From assembly GCF_900113115.1 (NCBI RefSeq), contig NZ_FOOF01000003.1, forward strand, positions 310,001 to 374,000: a stretch of DNA of 64,000 nucleotides, in the 5' to 3' direction. Source of the DNA: Duganella sp. CF458 (GTDB taxonomy: Bacteria; Pseudomonadota; Gammaproteobacteria; Burkholderiales; Burkholderiaceae_D). Within the stretch, counting starts at the first letter, position 1. Each line of letters starts with the position of its first letter. Positions 1 to 8,469 of this stretch are shown here, one piece after another. The notes below the pieces were generated by a model. That model was not told where the DNA came from, ran no database searches, and worked only from the letters and a program-made list of their open reading frames with translations. Both the position numbers and the translations under genes were made by a program.

Positions 1-1
1 A

Positions 2-874
2 ATCCGCCTGATCGGCAAGGCGCTGGCCGGGCTCGGCGTGCCGCTGCTGCTGTTGAAAGGCGGGGCCTATGCCGCCGCCGGCTTGCCGCCCGCCGCCGGC
101 CGCCTGTTTTCCGACATCGACATCCTGGTGCCGGAAGACAGCCTGCCGCAAGTGGAAGCGGCCCTGATGCGCCACGGCTGGGTCGGCACGCACCACGACA
201 GCTACGACCAGCGCTATTACCGCGAATGGATGCACGAGCTGCCGCCGATGATGCATGTGCTGCGCCAGACCGCCATCGACGTGCACCACACCATCCTGCC
301 GCGCAGCGCCGCCCAGCGCCCCGATGCGCGCCTGTTGCGTGCCGCCGCCCGGCCGCTGGCGGGCGAGGGCGAGGCCGCGGCAGCCGGGGTCGCCATCCTG
401 GCGCCGCTGGACATGGTGCTGCACAGCGCCACCCACCTGTTTGCCGACGGCGAGTTCGACAAGGGCTTGCGCGACCTGTGGGACTTGCACTGCCTGCTCA
501 CCCATTTCGGCCGGCATGAGCCCGGCTTCTGGGAAGCGCTGCCGGCGCGCGCGCGCCAGCACCAGTTGCAGCGCTTCATGTTCTATGGCTTGCGCTACAG
601 CGCCATGCTGCTCGGCACCGAGGTGCCGCCGGCCACCATGGCCGCCATGGCAGCCGATGCGCCGCCGCCCCTGCTGCTGGCCGGGATGGATGCGCTGTTG
701 ACGCGCGCGCTGCTGCCGCATCACCCCAGCTGCCGCGGCGCCGGCAGCGCCGTGGCCGACTTCCTGCTGTATGTGCGCGGCAACTGGCTGCGCATGCCGC
801 CGCTGCGCCTGGCGCGCCACCTGTTCCATAAGGCATTTTTGACACCCAAAAACTCGCAGGGCGCGGCCGCATAA
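2..874 (+). CDS. Nucleotidyltransferase-family protein, 5' end cut by window edge
   Basis: The frame is open to the first bases of the window, so the true start lies upstream; a GTG at 38 is internal to the conserved region. The visible part reads LLLLKGGAY, then a stretch ending RLFSDIDILVPED, which matches the LKG...R..DiDlLv signature of the uncharacterised nucleotidyltransferase family PF14907. Members are common in exosortase/PEP-CTERM loci, often beside an HprK-related kinase and a PqqD-like protein, which would then lie just outside the window. The protein has 291 visible residues and no signal peptide can be judged. Substrate is unknown. It is followed, 63 bases later, by the lytic transglycosylase on the same strand. 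The family call is by motif; the biochemical role is not established. Confidence 0.75.
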   Translation: MRLIGKALAGLGVPLLLLKGGAYAAAGLPPAAGRLFSDIDILVPEDSLPQVEAALMRHGWVGTHHDSYDQRYYREWMHELPPMMHVLRQTAIDVHHTILPRSAAQRPDARLLRAAARPLAGEGEAAAAGVAILAPLDMVLHSATHLFADGEFDKGLRDLWDLHCLLTHFGRHEPGFWEALPARARQHQLQRFMFYGLRYSAMLLGTEVPPATMAAMAADAPPPLLLAGMDALLTRALLPHHPSCRGAGSAVADFLLYVRGNWLRMPPLRLARHLFHKAFLTPKNSQGAAA

Positions 875-937
875 CGGCAGCAACTGCCAGCGCCGTCCAG
901 CTACAATTGCCGGGTACTCGCTTTGCACGGAGCAGGC

Positions 938-1786
938 ATGCGATTCCTTGCCATCGTGGCGGCCAGCCTGCTGGCCCACGCTGCCGGCGCGCAGAACGCC
1001 GCCACCCTGTATGACCAAGCGCAGCGCCTGGAACACGGCGAAGGCGTGGTGCGCGACCTGGACCAGGCGGCCGCGCTGTACTGCCGCGCCGCCCGGCTGG
1101 GCGCGCCCGACGCCCAGTATGCGCTGGGCTGGATGTATGCCAACGGCCGCGGCGTGGGGCATGACGATGGCGTGGCCTGGCGCCTGTTCGGGCTGGCAGC
1201 CGAGCAGGGCAACGCGGCTGGCCTGCGCATGCAGGCGCTGCTGCCTGCCGCCCCCGGCGCGGCGCTGCCGGCCTGCATGGCGCCCGACCCGGCGCTCGAA
1301 CTCGACCTCGCCTTGCCGCTGCCCGATTACAGCGCCGCCACGCCGCGATTGCGCGCCCTGGTCGACAAGCTGGCACCCGAATACCAGATCGAGCCGGCCC
1401 TGGCGCTGGCCGTCATCGCCGTCGAGTCCGGCTTCCGGCACACCGCCGTGTCGCCCAAGGATGCGCGCGGGCTGATGCAACTGATCCCCGCCACCGCGGC
1501 GCGCTTTTGCGTGCTGGACGCCTTCAATCCGGAACAGAACCTGCGCGGCGGCCTGGCTTACCTGCGCTGGCTGCTGGCGCGCTACAGCGGCGACGTCACG
1601 CTGGCCACCGCCGCCTACAATGCCGGCGAACAGGCGGTCGACCAGTACCGTGGCGTGCCGCCGTACGATGAAACGCGGGCCTACGTGCGGCGGATCGGCA
1701 AGCTGTACGGTAAAACCCTGCATCCGATTGCGGCCGCCGTGCCGCAACGCTGCGTGCGCCAGATGGCAATTCGATCACGCCGGTGA
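938..1786 (+). CDS. Sel1-repeat/SLT lytic transglycosylase, secreted
   Basis: The 282-residue protein starts at ATG 938, which has GGAG 6 bases upstream and opens a signal peptide (MRFLAIVAASLLAHAAGAQ). A TTG at 923 is in frame but has no matching site. Residues about 25-100 carry Sel1-type TPR repeats (ALGWMYANGRGV). Residues about 150-270 are a Slt-type lysozyme-like domain: the catalytic Glu is E163 in AVIAVESGF, followed by GLMQLIPATA and TAAYNAGE. Such enzymes cleave the glycan strand of peptidoglycan in the periplasm, giving anhydromuropeptides. The Sel1 repeats may dock partner proteins. Its place in an exopolysaccharide locus suggests it opens the wall for an export or anchoring machine; that is inference. 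The GMC oxidoreductase begins 12 bases downstream. Confidence 0.9.
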   Translation: MRFLAIVAASLLAHAAGAQNAATLYDQAQRLEHGEGVVRDLDQAAALYCRAARLGAPDAQYALGWMYANGRGVGHDDGVAWRLFGLAAEQGNAAGLRMQALLPAAPGAALPACMAPDPALELDLALPLPDYSAATPRLRALVDKLAPEYQIEPALALAVIAVESGFRHTAVSPKDARGLMQLIPATAARFCVLDAFNPEQNLRGGLAYLRWLLARYSGDVTLATAAYNAGEQAVDQYRGVPPYDETRAYVRRIGKLYGKTLHPIAAAVPQRCVRQMAIRSRR

Positions 1787-1798
1787 TATGCTTGCCCG

Positions 1799-3424
1799 AT
1801 GGAATGGGACGCGATCATCATCGGCACCGGCATGGGCGGCGCGCCACTCGGCTATGCGCTGGCAAAGGCCGGGCAACGCGTGCTGTTCCTGGAAAAGGGC
1901 AAGTCCCAGCTGCGGCCCGGCGCACTGACCAACAGCTACGCCGAAACCCATTTCCCGGCGCCCGCCGCGCCCGGCCCGCAGCACCGCGCCACGCTGCAGC
2001 GCGCCGGCCGCTACAGCGACACCATCCGCACCAACGCCGGCCCGCGCACCCAGCATTTCGTGCCCTTCATCGGCAGCGGCACCGGCGGCTCCAGCGCGCT
2101 GTACGGCATGGTGCTGGAACGTTTTTTCCCGGCCGATTTCGCGCCGCGCGCCCAGCATCCCGGCGCGGCCGACGCCGCGCTGCCGGCCGCCTGGCCGATC
2201 GGCTACGCGGCGCTGCTGCCGCATTACGCGGAAGCGGAACAACTGTTCCGCGTGCGCGGCACGCCCGACCCGCTGCGCGCCGACCCCGGTGGCGACTGGG
2301 CGGCGCACTTCCGCGCGCCGCCGCCGCTGACGCCGGCCGCCGGCGAACTGTTCGCCTTCTTCGCGCAGCGCGCCTTGCATCCCTACCGCTTGCCGCTGGC
2401 CTGTGAATTTGTCGACGGCTGCGCGGCCTGCCAGGGCTATCTCTGCGACCGCGCGTGCAAGAACGACGCCAGCCGCGTCTGCCTGCAACCGGCCCTGGCG
2501 CAGCATGGCGCGACCCTGATGGATGAATGCGAAGTGGTGCAGCTGGAAGCCACGCGCGCAGCGGTGACGGGCGTGGTGTGCGAGCAGCGCGGCCAGCGCC
2601 TGACCTTGCGCGGCAAGCAGGTCTTCCTGGCCGCCGGTGCGCTGGAAACGCCGCGCCTGCTGCTGCAGTCGCGCTCCGCCCACTGGCCGCAAGGCCTGGC
2701 CAACGATTCCGGCCTGGTGGGGCGCAACCTGATGCGCCACCACATCGACCTGTACCTGATCAAGCCCAACACGCCAGCCGGTTTCGACAACCGGCAAAAG
2801 GAATTCGGCTTCAACGATTTCTACCAGCGCGACGGCATCAAGCTCGGCTCGGTGCAGTCGTTTGGCCGCCTGCCGCCGGTGCCGGTGCTGGCCGCCTCGA
2901 TGGCCGACGATATCCGGCAAGGCGCCCTGCCCTGGCTGGCACCCTTGTTCACGCTGGCGCAGCCGGTGCTGCGCCCCGTCCTCAAGCAGTTCGTGCACGA
3001 GCGCCTGGTGCTGGCCACCACGCTGGAAGACTTGCCGTACGCCGACAACCGCGTCACCCCGGCCAGCGGCGATGCGCGCCTGGCGCTCGACTACCGCGTG
3101 CGCCCGCACGATGCGGCGCGCATCGCCGCCATGCGCCGCCTGATGAAGGACGCGCTCAAGCCGTATGCCTTCGACCTGGTGAAACAGGCCGACAACAACC
3201 AGCGCATCGCCCACGTGTGCGGCACCTGCCGCTTCGGCAGCGATCCGCGCAACAGCGTGCTCGACGCCAACAACCGCGCCCACGGCCTGTCCAACCTGTA
3301 CGTGGTGGATGGCTCCTTCTTCCCGTCCAGCGGCGGGACCAATCCCAGCCTGACCATTGCCGCCAACGCCTTGCGCGTGGCACGCCACCTGACGGGAAAA
3401 GGACTTTACGATGATCAAGCTTGA
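1799..3424 (+). CDS. GMC family FAD-dependent oxidoreductase
   Basis: This 541-residue protein begins with an FAD-binding Rossmann motif (IIIGTGMGGAPLG, residues about 5-17, then LFLEKG). It ends with the GMC C-terminal block (VVDGSFFPSSGGTNPSLTIAANALR), which carries the usual active-site Asn of NPSLTI. A Cys-rich segment near residues 205-220 (CAACQGYLCDRACK) resembles a small metal or cluster site seen in some GMC members. Family members oxidise alcohol groups of sugars, sterols or aliphatic alcohols. The substrate here is unknown. The gene overlaps the SDR gene by 14 bases, so the two are almost certainly co-translated and may carry out successive redox steps. Similar GMC/SDR pairs sit in exosortase loci, so a role in modifying a polysaccharide precursor or lipid is inferred. 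Confidence 0.88.
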   Translation: MEWDAIIIGTGMGGAPLGYALAKAGQRVLFLEKGKSQLRPGALTNSYAETHFPAPAAPGPQHRATLQRAGRYSDTIRTNAGPRTQHFVPFIGSGTGGSSALYGMVLERFFPADFAPRAQHPGAADAALPAAWPIGYAALLPHYAEAEQLFRVRGTPDPLRADPGGDWAAHFRAPPPLTPAAGELFAFFAQRALHPYRLPLACEFVDGCAACQGYLCDRACKNDASRVCLQPALAQHGATLMDECEVVQLEATRAAVTGVVCEQRGQRLTLRGKQVFLAAGALETPRLLLQSRSAHWPQGLANDSGLVGRNLMRHHIDLYLIKPNTPAGFDNRQKEFGFNDFYQRDGIKLGSVQSFGRLPPVPVLAASMADDIRQGALPWLAPLFTLAQPVLRPVLKQFVHERLVLATTLEDLPYADNRVTPASGDARLALDYRVRPHDAARIAAMRRLMKDALKPYAFDLVKQADNNQRIAHVCGTCRFGSDPRNSVLDANNRAHGLSNLYVVDGSFFPSSGGTNPSLTIAANALRVARHLTGKGLYDDQA

Positions 3425-4205
3425 AGACTTGCGCGGCCATTGGGCGCTGGTGACCGGCGCCTCCGGCGGCATCGGCGCCGCATTCGCGCACGAACTGGCG
3501 CGCAACGGCGTCAACGTGGTGCTGGTGGGGCGGCGCGCAGAACGCCTGCAGGAACTGGCCAAGCGCGTGGTGCACGAGCTGGGGGTGCAGGCCGAGGTGG
3601 TGCGCCTCGACCTGGCGCTGCCCGGTTCGGTGGGCCAGGTCAAGGCCCGGCTGGACGCGGCCGGCATCCGCATCCGCCTGCTGTGCAATATCGCCGGCAT
3701 GGGACGCTGGAACCGCCTCGAGCATTGGGAGCTTAGCGATTACCGCGACATGATCGAGGTTAACAACCGCGCCATGGTGGAGATGTGCTACCACTTCCTG
3801 CCGGACCTGGCCTCTTACCCGAGCAGTGCGGTGATCAATGTGTCCTCACAGGCCAGCTACCAGCCGGTGCCGTATATGGCGGTGTATGCCGCTTCCAAGG
3901 CGTTCGTGCAAAGCTTCAGCCAGGCCCTGCACGGCGAATGGAAGGAACGCGGCATCCTGGTGCAGACCCTGGTGCCGGGGCCGACCGATACCGAGTTCGA
4001 CGCCAAGGCCGGCGCCTATTCCAGTGCCCTGACCACGCGCGGCAGCACGGCGGAAGTGGTGAAGGCGTCGCTGGCCGGCCTGGCCAAGGGCGATCCGGTG
4101 GTGGCCTCCATCAAAGGCACCTACAAGCAGCGCTTCTTTGCCGGCCTGTTCCCGCACAGCATGGTGATCCGGGAAGTGGCCAAGATGTTCAAGCCGCCAC
4201 AGTAA
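3411..4205 (+). CDS. SDR family NAD(P)-dependent oxidoreductase
   Basis: A classical short-chain dehydrogenase of 264 residues. It has the TGASGGIG cofactor-binding loop near residues 16-23, an NIAG motif, a Ser near INVSSQ and the catalytic pair in YAASK. An Arg pair after the second strand (GRRAERL) favours NADP(H) over NAD(H). Length is normal for the family. The start lies inside the end of the GMC oxidoreductase gene. The C-terminal tail (MVIREVAKMFKPPQ) is typical of SDRs described as DltE or YdfG-like, some of which act on acyl or sugar substrates. The substrate cannot be told from sequence. It is the last gene of the rightward cluster and converges on the PEP-CTERM gene. Confidence 0.88.
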   Translation: MIKLEDLRGHWALVTGASGGIGAAFAHELARNGVNVVLVGRRAERLQELAKRVVHELGVQAEVVRLDLALPGSVGQVKARLDAAGIRIRLLCNIAGMGRWNRLEHWELSDYRDMIEVNNRAMVEMCYHFLPDLASYPSSAVINVSSQASYQPVPYMAVYAASKAFVQSFSQALHGEWKERGILVQTLVPGPTDTEFDAKAGAYSSALTTRGSTAEVVKASLAGLAKGDPVVASIKGTYKQRFFAGLFPHSMVIREVAKMFKPPQ

Positions 4206-4237
4206 AACAAAAAGGGACGTACCCGAGGGTACGTCCC
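4206..4237 (-). terminator. Rho-independent terminator of the PEP-CTERM gene
   Basis: Perfect 11-bp arms, GGGACGTACCC at 4214-4224 and GGGTACGTCCC at 4227-4237, are separated by two bases. On the minus strand the hairpin is followed by TTTTTGTTTT, which makes a good intrinsic terminator for the leftward PEP-CTERM gene. On the plus strand there is no T run. The core GGACGTACCC recurs in the long hairpin at 59811-59909, so this may be one member of a dispersed repeat family. Confidence 0.75.
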
Positions 4238-4259
4238 CATTCAACGGCCAGGTCGCGGA

Positions 4260-5156
4260 TTAAGCGCGGCGGCGCAGGCGTGCCAGGCCCAGCAGGCCAA
4301 TGCCCATCAACAGCATGGTGCCTGGTTCCGGTACGCGGGTGAAGCCGCTGTCGCCGTCCACCTTGAACATGATGTCGCCGCCCGGGCCAAACACCGGAAG
4401 CACGGTGGAGAACGGGTCGCCATTGTTGCTCGAACCGTTGCGGTGGAAGCCGGTGGTGGCTGCCGAACCGGCTGGATAGTTCAGGCTCGATTCGAAATCG
4501 ACGCCAAAGATCAGGCTCATCACGCCTTCAAAGTAATCCGGGTTCACGAAGTCGCCTGGTTGCAGCATGCCGGCATGCAGCTTGGCGGAACCCTGGCCAT
4601 TGTTCGGGCCAAACAGGGTGAACACGGACGAGTTGGAATCGATGGTCAGCAGCGCAACCATGATGCCGTCGTCGAAGCCCTGGCCGGTGGCGGTGTTGGC
4701 GTTACGCGCCGTATCGAAGTAGATCGCCACTTTGTTCGAGCCAGGCCCACCGCCCAGGCCGAAGGTGGCGGTCGGGCCGAAGGTGCCGGTCACCACTTCC
4801 GTCATCTTGGCAGCGATGGTGAATTCGAAGTCGCCAGTGGCGACGCCGTTGGCTTCGCCGTCCAGGCGGCCGCCCAGGTTCGGGGTGCCGGTACCGCCGT
4901 TCTTGCCGACCAGGGTCGACTGGTACAGGAATTCGAAGCTCTGGCCGACGGTCAGCGGGGTGCCGAACGGGCCGATGCCACGGGCCAGGCCGCTGCCGTT
5001 GGACGACCAGTCGAGGCGGTCCACATTGGAGGCCAGGGTATTACCCACGCCATCTTTGATGTTGAAGGGGGTGAGCACGTCTGCCTGGGCGGTACCAGCG
5101 GCGAACAGCATGCTGGCGACGGTAGCAAGCGGGAGCAGTTTGCGGAAAATCTTCAT
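4260..5156 (-). CDS. PEP-CTERM sorting-domain protein (exosortase substrate)
   Basis: The 298-residue protein starts at ATG 5156, 8 bases after AGGAG, and opens with a signal peptide (MKIFRKLLPLATVASMLFAAGTAQA). An in-frame ATG 33 bases upstream is less likely. The C-terminus is a textbook PEP-CTERM tag: VPEPGT, a hydrophobic segment (MLLMGIGLLGLA), then RLRRRA. Exosortase cuts at such tags in the inner membrane and the product goes to the surface or matrix. The middle is Gly/Asn/Ser-rich with no known domain. It has its own sigma-54 promoter and a terminator, so it is a separate transcription unit. In Zoogloea a PEP-CTERM protein under PrsK/PrsR/RpoN control is needed for floc formation; equivalence to that protein is possible but not shown. 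Confidence 0.93.
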   Translation of the reverse strand: MKIFRKLLPLATVASMLFAAGTAQADVLTPFNIKDGVGNTLASNVDRLDWSSNGSGLARGIGPFGTPLTVGQSFEFLYQSTLVGKNGGTGTPNLGGRLDGEANGVATGDFEFTIAAKMTEVVTGTFGPTATFGLGGGPGSNKVAIYFDTARNANTATGQGFDDGIMVALLTIDSNSSVFTLFGPNNGQGSAKLHAGMLQPGDFVNPDYFEGVMSLIFGVDFESSLNYPAGSAATTGFHRNGSSNNGDPFSTVLPVFGPGGDIMFKVDGDSGFTRVPEPGTMLLMGIGLLGLARLRRRA

Positions 5157-5235
5157 TGTTTTGACTCCTGGGTTAAAAAGGGCTGTCATGACCTTTTGCT
5201 GCTATCTGGCCTTGCAGCGGGCACAGACTCCTATG

Positions 5236-5251
5236 AGCAATAGTTGTGCCA
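5236..5251 (-). promoter_or_regulatory. Sigma-54 (-24/-12) promoter of the PEP-CTERM gene
   Basis: Read on the minus strand the site is TGGCAC, five bases (AACTA), then TTGCT. This matches the RpoN consensus TGGCAC-N5-TTGC at every core position, with the strict GG-N10-GC spacing. The predicted start is near 5226, about 70 bases ahead of ATG 5156. A sigma-54 promoter requires an AAA+ activator; PrsR, encoded at 28924-30282, is the natural candidate. Confidence 0.8.
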
Positions 5252-5294
5252 ACCTCTCAGTATCCTTAGAAATCAATAGCTTGCCTGATTGATG

Positions 5295-5315
5295 TTAGTA
5301 CCATGTTGGTATTAA
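5295..5315. promoter_or_regulatory. Dyad upstream of the sigma-54 promoter, possible PrsR site
   Basis: Arms TTAGTACCA (5295-5303) and TGGTATTAA (5307-5315) are complementary at 8 of 9 positions around a TGT centre. The centre is about 79 bases upstream of the predicted sigma-54 start, a usual distance for an enhancer-binding activator. It lies directly after the stop codon of the glycosyltransferase gene. That it binds PrsR is inference. Confidence 0.5.
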
Positions 5316-5316
5316 C

Positions 5317-6525
5317 TTATGTCGTTGTAAGGATTTTCGACAGTAACTTGCTAAAAGATTCTGACGCCCGATAGCTATCGAATATGGACTTCAAGCCGCG
5401 CGCCGCGCTGGTTGCCGCCGGCATGCCGAGCAAGCCTTGCACCGCCTGGCGCAATGCCGCCTCGTCAAAGCGGTCCGCGCGCAGCAGCGCGCCGGCCCCG
5501 GCTGCCACGATGCCCTGCATGTTCAGGAACTGGTCCAGGTTGCCGGCGATGCCGACCACCGGCACCCCGGCCGCCAACGCCTGGTGGCTGGTCGGGCTGC
5601 CGCCGTTGCAGATCACCAGGGCGGCGCGGCGCGCCGCCTCCTCGCCCGGCAGGAAGTCGGCCACGCGGGCGTTGTCCGGCACTGTATCGAGCTGGACCAG
5701 GCCGACGGTCGCGGCCAGCACCGTCACCGGCAGGCCGGCCAGCGCGCGCAGCACACCGGGCAGCAAGGCGCCATGGCCGGAACTGCCGACCGTCACATAC
5801 ACCAGCGGTCGATCGGCCGGCAACTGGTCCCACCAGTCCGGCACCGGCAGCGGCGGCGACCACAGCACGGGACCGATGAAGGCATGATGGGGCGGCAGGT
5901 CGTGCGGCGGAAACAGCTCCGGCACGTCGGCATACAGGGTGTAGTCGGCATCGGTGTAGACCCGGTTCAGGTCCCAGCCCAGCCCAGGCAGGCCGTACTG
6001 GCGCCGCACCTTGTTCAGCGGCATGGTGTGCAGCGCAAACGCCAGCGGGCGCGCCAGGTTGAACAGCGCATTGGCCAGCGCGATCGGCAGAAAACGCGTG
6101 AGCGGCAGGCTGGGCACGATGTAGCGCTGGCGCACGAACGGGCTCCAATAGGCATTGATCAGCGCGATATAGGGCACGCCGGCCAGGCGGGCGCTGATCG
6201 ACAGCGACAGGCGAAAGTCGCCCACCACGATATCGGGCTGCACCTGGCGCAGCAGTTGCAGGTCCTGCTCCACATAGCCCGCCAGCGTGGCGGCATCGTA
6301 GACCGGCTTACCGTCGGCCAGGGCTTGCAGGAATTGCTGGTTCGGGATGCTGTGGATCGGCCAGCGCACCAGATCGGCGCCTTCGAAGCAAAAGGCGTAG
6401 CGCTCGGCGCAGGCAAAATGCACCTCGTACTGGGCGCGGTCGAGGGTGGCGGACAGCGCCAGCGGGCGGCCCACGTGCGCCAGGGTCACCGCCTCGGCGA
6501 CGAACAGGATTTTTTTGCGTGGCAT
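5317..6525 (-). CDS. UGT/MGT-like GT-B glycosyltransferase
   Basis: A 402-residue cytosolic GT-B enzyme. The N-terminal half starts KKILFVAEAVTLAHVGRPLAL; the C-terminal half holds the nucleotide-sugar site (VICNGGSPTSHQALAAGVPVVGIAGNLDQ), the form seen in UGT and macrolide-type transferases and related to MurG. A VYVTVGSSG strand precedes it. These enzymes usually glycosylate small hydrophobic acceptors rather than extend polysaccharides. It is the last gene of the leftward set FeeM-PrsT-ThiF-nitroreductase, 14 bases after the nitroreductase. The natural inference is that it sugars the product of those genes. No Shine-Dalgarno is evident before ATG 6525, in keeping with translational coupling. 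The acceptor is unknown. Confidence 0.85.
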   Translation of the reverse strand: MPRKKILFVAEAVTLAHVGRPLALSATLDRAQYEVHFACAERYAFCFEGADLVRWPIHSIPNQQFLQALADGKPVYDAATLAGYVEQDLQLLRQVQPDIVVGDFRLSLSISARLAGVPYIALINAYWSPFVRQRYIVPSLPLTRFLPIALANALFNLARPLAFALHTMPLNKVRRQYGLPGLGWDLNRVYTDADYTLYADVPELFPPHDLPPHHAFIGPVLWSPPLPVPDWWDQLPADRPLVYVTVGSSGHGALLPGVLRALAGLPVTVLAATVGLVQLDTVPDNARVADFLPGEEAARRAALVICNGGSPTSHQALAAGVPVVGIAGNLDQFLNMQGIVAAGAGALLRADRFDEAALRQAVQGLLGMPAATSAARGLKSIFDSYRASESFSKLLSKILTTT

Positions 6526-6539
6526 GGCGCGCGACCGGC

Positions 6540-7595
6540 TTATTTCATCAATTCAGCCAGCGGCTTGCGCACCGAGCGCGCCTTGGGCGCGTTGCCGGCG
6601 CCGAGGCGTCCCATGAACACCGCCGTTTCCGGCGCGGCGCCGATCACGCCGCTGAGCTGGCCGTACAGCCGGCGTGCCGATTCCTGCAACTGGTCGAGGC
6701 GCGTGAAGCGCACCGCGTTGCGCACATAGCGGCCGAAGATCAGCGGCGTCATCTCCGGCTGCATATGCAGGCCCAGCGAGGTCACGGTCAGCCAGAAGCG
6801 CTGGGTGGCGCGGCCGGCGGCCACGTAATCGTCGATGCCGGCCGGCGCGCTCTTGGCGCGGATCACGAAATGGGCGGCGCAGGCGATGCCGGGCACCAGG
6901 TCCATCTGCAGGCGCGGCGCCCAGGTGCCCATCAGGGTATTCATGGTGTTGACGCGCTGCCAGCTCGCCATTGCCCACTTCATCAGGGCCAGCGTGCCGT
7001 TGTCGACCCCGAGCGCCTGGTCCGGCACCTTGTCCGGGCTGTGCGTCTTGCCCCAGTCGATGATGCTGCGGTGCACCTCATACGCTTCCGGCATGGTCAG
7101 GCGCAGCTTGGCGTTGTTGAACATCAGGCGCGCGGCCGACCAGCGGCCGCCGAAGCCTTCGATCCACTGCACCTGGTGCGCCGGGCCGACCGCCGCTTCC
7201 AGCGCCTGCTTTTCCGGTGCCGTCAGCGGCCGCGTGCTGAGCGGGCGGCGCTGCACGCTGCGCGTGGTGATCACCGCCAGCAGCGGGCTGGGCTTGACGG
7301 CCGGATCCGGCGTGAAGCGCACGTCGAACACGGGATGGGTGTCCGCGCTGTCGGCGCGGCGCACGGCATCGGCGCGCAGGCCGTGGGCGCTGGCGGCGAT
7401 GGCCATGGTTTCCAGCATGGCGCCGACGGCCACCTGGCTTGGATGCCCGTCCAGGTCGTACACCACATGGTCGCGCGTATCGTAGCAGTGCACGGCCACC
7501 TGGTCGGGCGCCAGGATTTCGAAGCGCCACACCTGCGTGTTGTCGCCGCTGGGCGCCCAGCGCGCCAGGTCGAGGATCTGTTCGATGGTGTTCAT
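6540..7595 (-). CDS. Nitroreductase-family flavoenzyme
   Basis: A 351-residue protein whose N-terminus (IEQILDLARWAPSGDNTQVWRFEIL) is the FMN-binding opening of the nitroreductase superfamily. A second typical segment, GHPSQVAVGAMLETMAIAASAHGL, follows near residues 55-80. It is longer than simple nitroreductases (about 200 residues). The start ATG 7595 overlaps the ThiF stop by four bases, so the two are co-translated. ThiF plus nitroreductase in one unit recalls Rv1355c (MoeY)-type proteins, where the two domains are fused, and the oxidase step of azole-forming peptide pathways. Likely reaction: FMN-dependent oxidation or reduction of an adenylated or cyclised intermediate; this is inference. 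Confidence 0.85.
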   Translation of the reverse strand: MNTIEQILDLARWAPSGDNTQVWRFEILAPDQVAVHCYDTRDHVVYDLDGHPSQVAVGAMLETMAIAASAHGLRADAVRRADSADTHPVFDVRFTPDPAVKPSPLLAVITTRSVQRRPLSTRPLTAPEKQALEAAVGPAHQVQWIEGFGGRWSAARLMFNNAKLRLTMPEAYEVHRSIIDWGKTHSPDKVPDQALGVDNGTLALMKWAMASWQRVNTMNTLMGTWAPRLQMDLVPGIACAAHFVIRAKSAPAGIDDYVAAGRATQRFWLTVTSLGLHMQPEMTPLIFGRYVRNAVRFTRLDQLQESARRLYGQLSGVIGAAPETAVFMGRLGAGNAPKARSVRKPLAELMK

Positions 7596-8464
7596 GGTTG
7601 GGCCATTTTCGCAAAGGCGCGCTTGCCGATCATGATCGCCAGGCGCTGGATCGGGTTGTTGTTGCCGCCGGGGCGCCAGGTGCGCACCAGCTTGTTGCGG
7701 TAGGCGTCGAACTGCATGCCGTGCGGCGCGGCCCGCACGTCGCCGCGCCCGAGCAGGATCTTCAGCGCCTCGGTGGCGGCGATGCCGGCGCACAGCTGGC
7801 AGGCCATGATGGTCGACGGGCCGCGCCGCTCGGCGAAATTGACGGCCGACGGCACCACCAGGTAGGGCCGGTGCAGGCCGGCCGGCGCCAGCCCGACCAC
7901 AAAGCGGATCGCCTTCTCGCCTTCCGGCAGGTCGCCCCAGCCGAAATATTCTTCGAACGTCATGCCCCCCGGCAGGAAGTTCAGCAGGGCCGCCCCCATG
8001 CCCAGCGGCGCCACCGTGGTGGCAGGAATGCCGCGTTCGGCGCACAGGGCAAAGGTCTGTTGGCGGATCGCGAAGGCAAAGAAATCGAGGCTGTCGATGT
8101 AGATGTCGACGCCGGCGAAGAAGGCTTCCAGGTTGTCGGCGTTGATGCCGTCGGGGAAGGTCTTGATCTCGAGTTCGGGATTGACGTCGCGCGCCATGCG
8201 CGCCATCACCTCGATCTTCGGCAAGCCGCGCGTCGACTGCATGGCGCCGACCTGGCGATTGAAATTGGGCAGGTCGAAGCGGTCGAAATCGGCGATGTGG
8301 AAGGCGCCGACCCCGAGGCGCACCAGGGTCATCAGGTGCACCCCGCCCACCCCGCCGGCACCGGCAATCGCCACCCGCTTGCCGCGCAGGCTGGCCTGCT
8401 CGGCTTCGGTGACCCAGCCGATATTGCGGGCGAAGGCTTGCTGGTAAATGAAGGGTTCGCTCAT
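7592..8464 (-). CDS. ThiF/MoeB/E1-like adenylyltransferase
   Basis: A 290-residue E1-superfamily protein with the nucleotide loop VAIAGAGGVGG at residues 31-41, DFDRFDLPNFNRQ (the Arg/Gln contact with ATP) and a DSLDFFA segment. ThiF-type enzymes adenylate a carboxylate, usually the C-terminal Gly of a ubiquitin-like carrier or an amino-acid side chain. I do not see the paired CxxC zinc motifs of MoeB/ThiF; PSTIMACQLCAGIAATEALK holds two Cys. No ubiquitin-like partner is encoded nearby, so the substrate may be a small molecule such as an N-acyl amino acid. It begins five bases after the prsT stop and overlaps the nitroreductase by four, so it is part of one operon. Confidence 0.87.
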   Translation of the reverse strand: MSEPFIYQQAFARNIGWVTEAEQASLRGKRVAIAGAGGVGGVHLMTLVRLGVGAFHIADFDRFDLPNFNRQVGAMQSTRGLPKIEVMARMARDVNPELEIKTFPDGINADNLEAFFAGVDIYIDSLDFFAFAIRQQTFALCAERGIPATTVAPLGMGAALLNFLPGGMTFEEYFGWGDLPEGEKAIRFVVGLAPAGLHRPYLVVPSAVNFAERRGPSTIMACQLCAGIAATEALKILLGRGDVRAAPHGMQFDAYRNKLVRTWRPGGNNNPIQRLAIMIGKRAFAKMAQP

Positions 8465-8469
8465 CGCGC

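Noticed and set aside
1775..3700. Long minus-strand open frame across the GMC oxidoreductase and SDR genes
   Set aside because: It lies antisense to two genes with clear family motifs, and its Arg/Gln/Gly-rich composition is typical of a high-GC shadow frame.
6540..8045. Longer version of the nitroreductase reaching back into the ThiF gene
   Set aside because: The extension runs out of frame inside ThiF; the ATG at 7595 fits the family N-terminus and the 4-base coupling.
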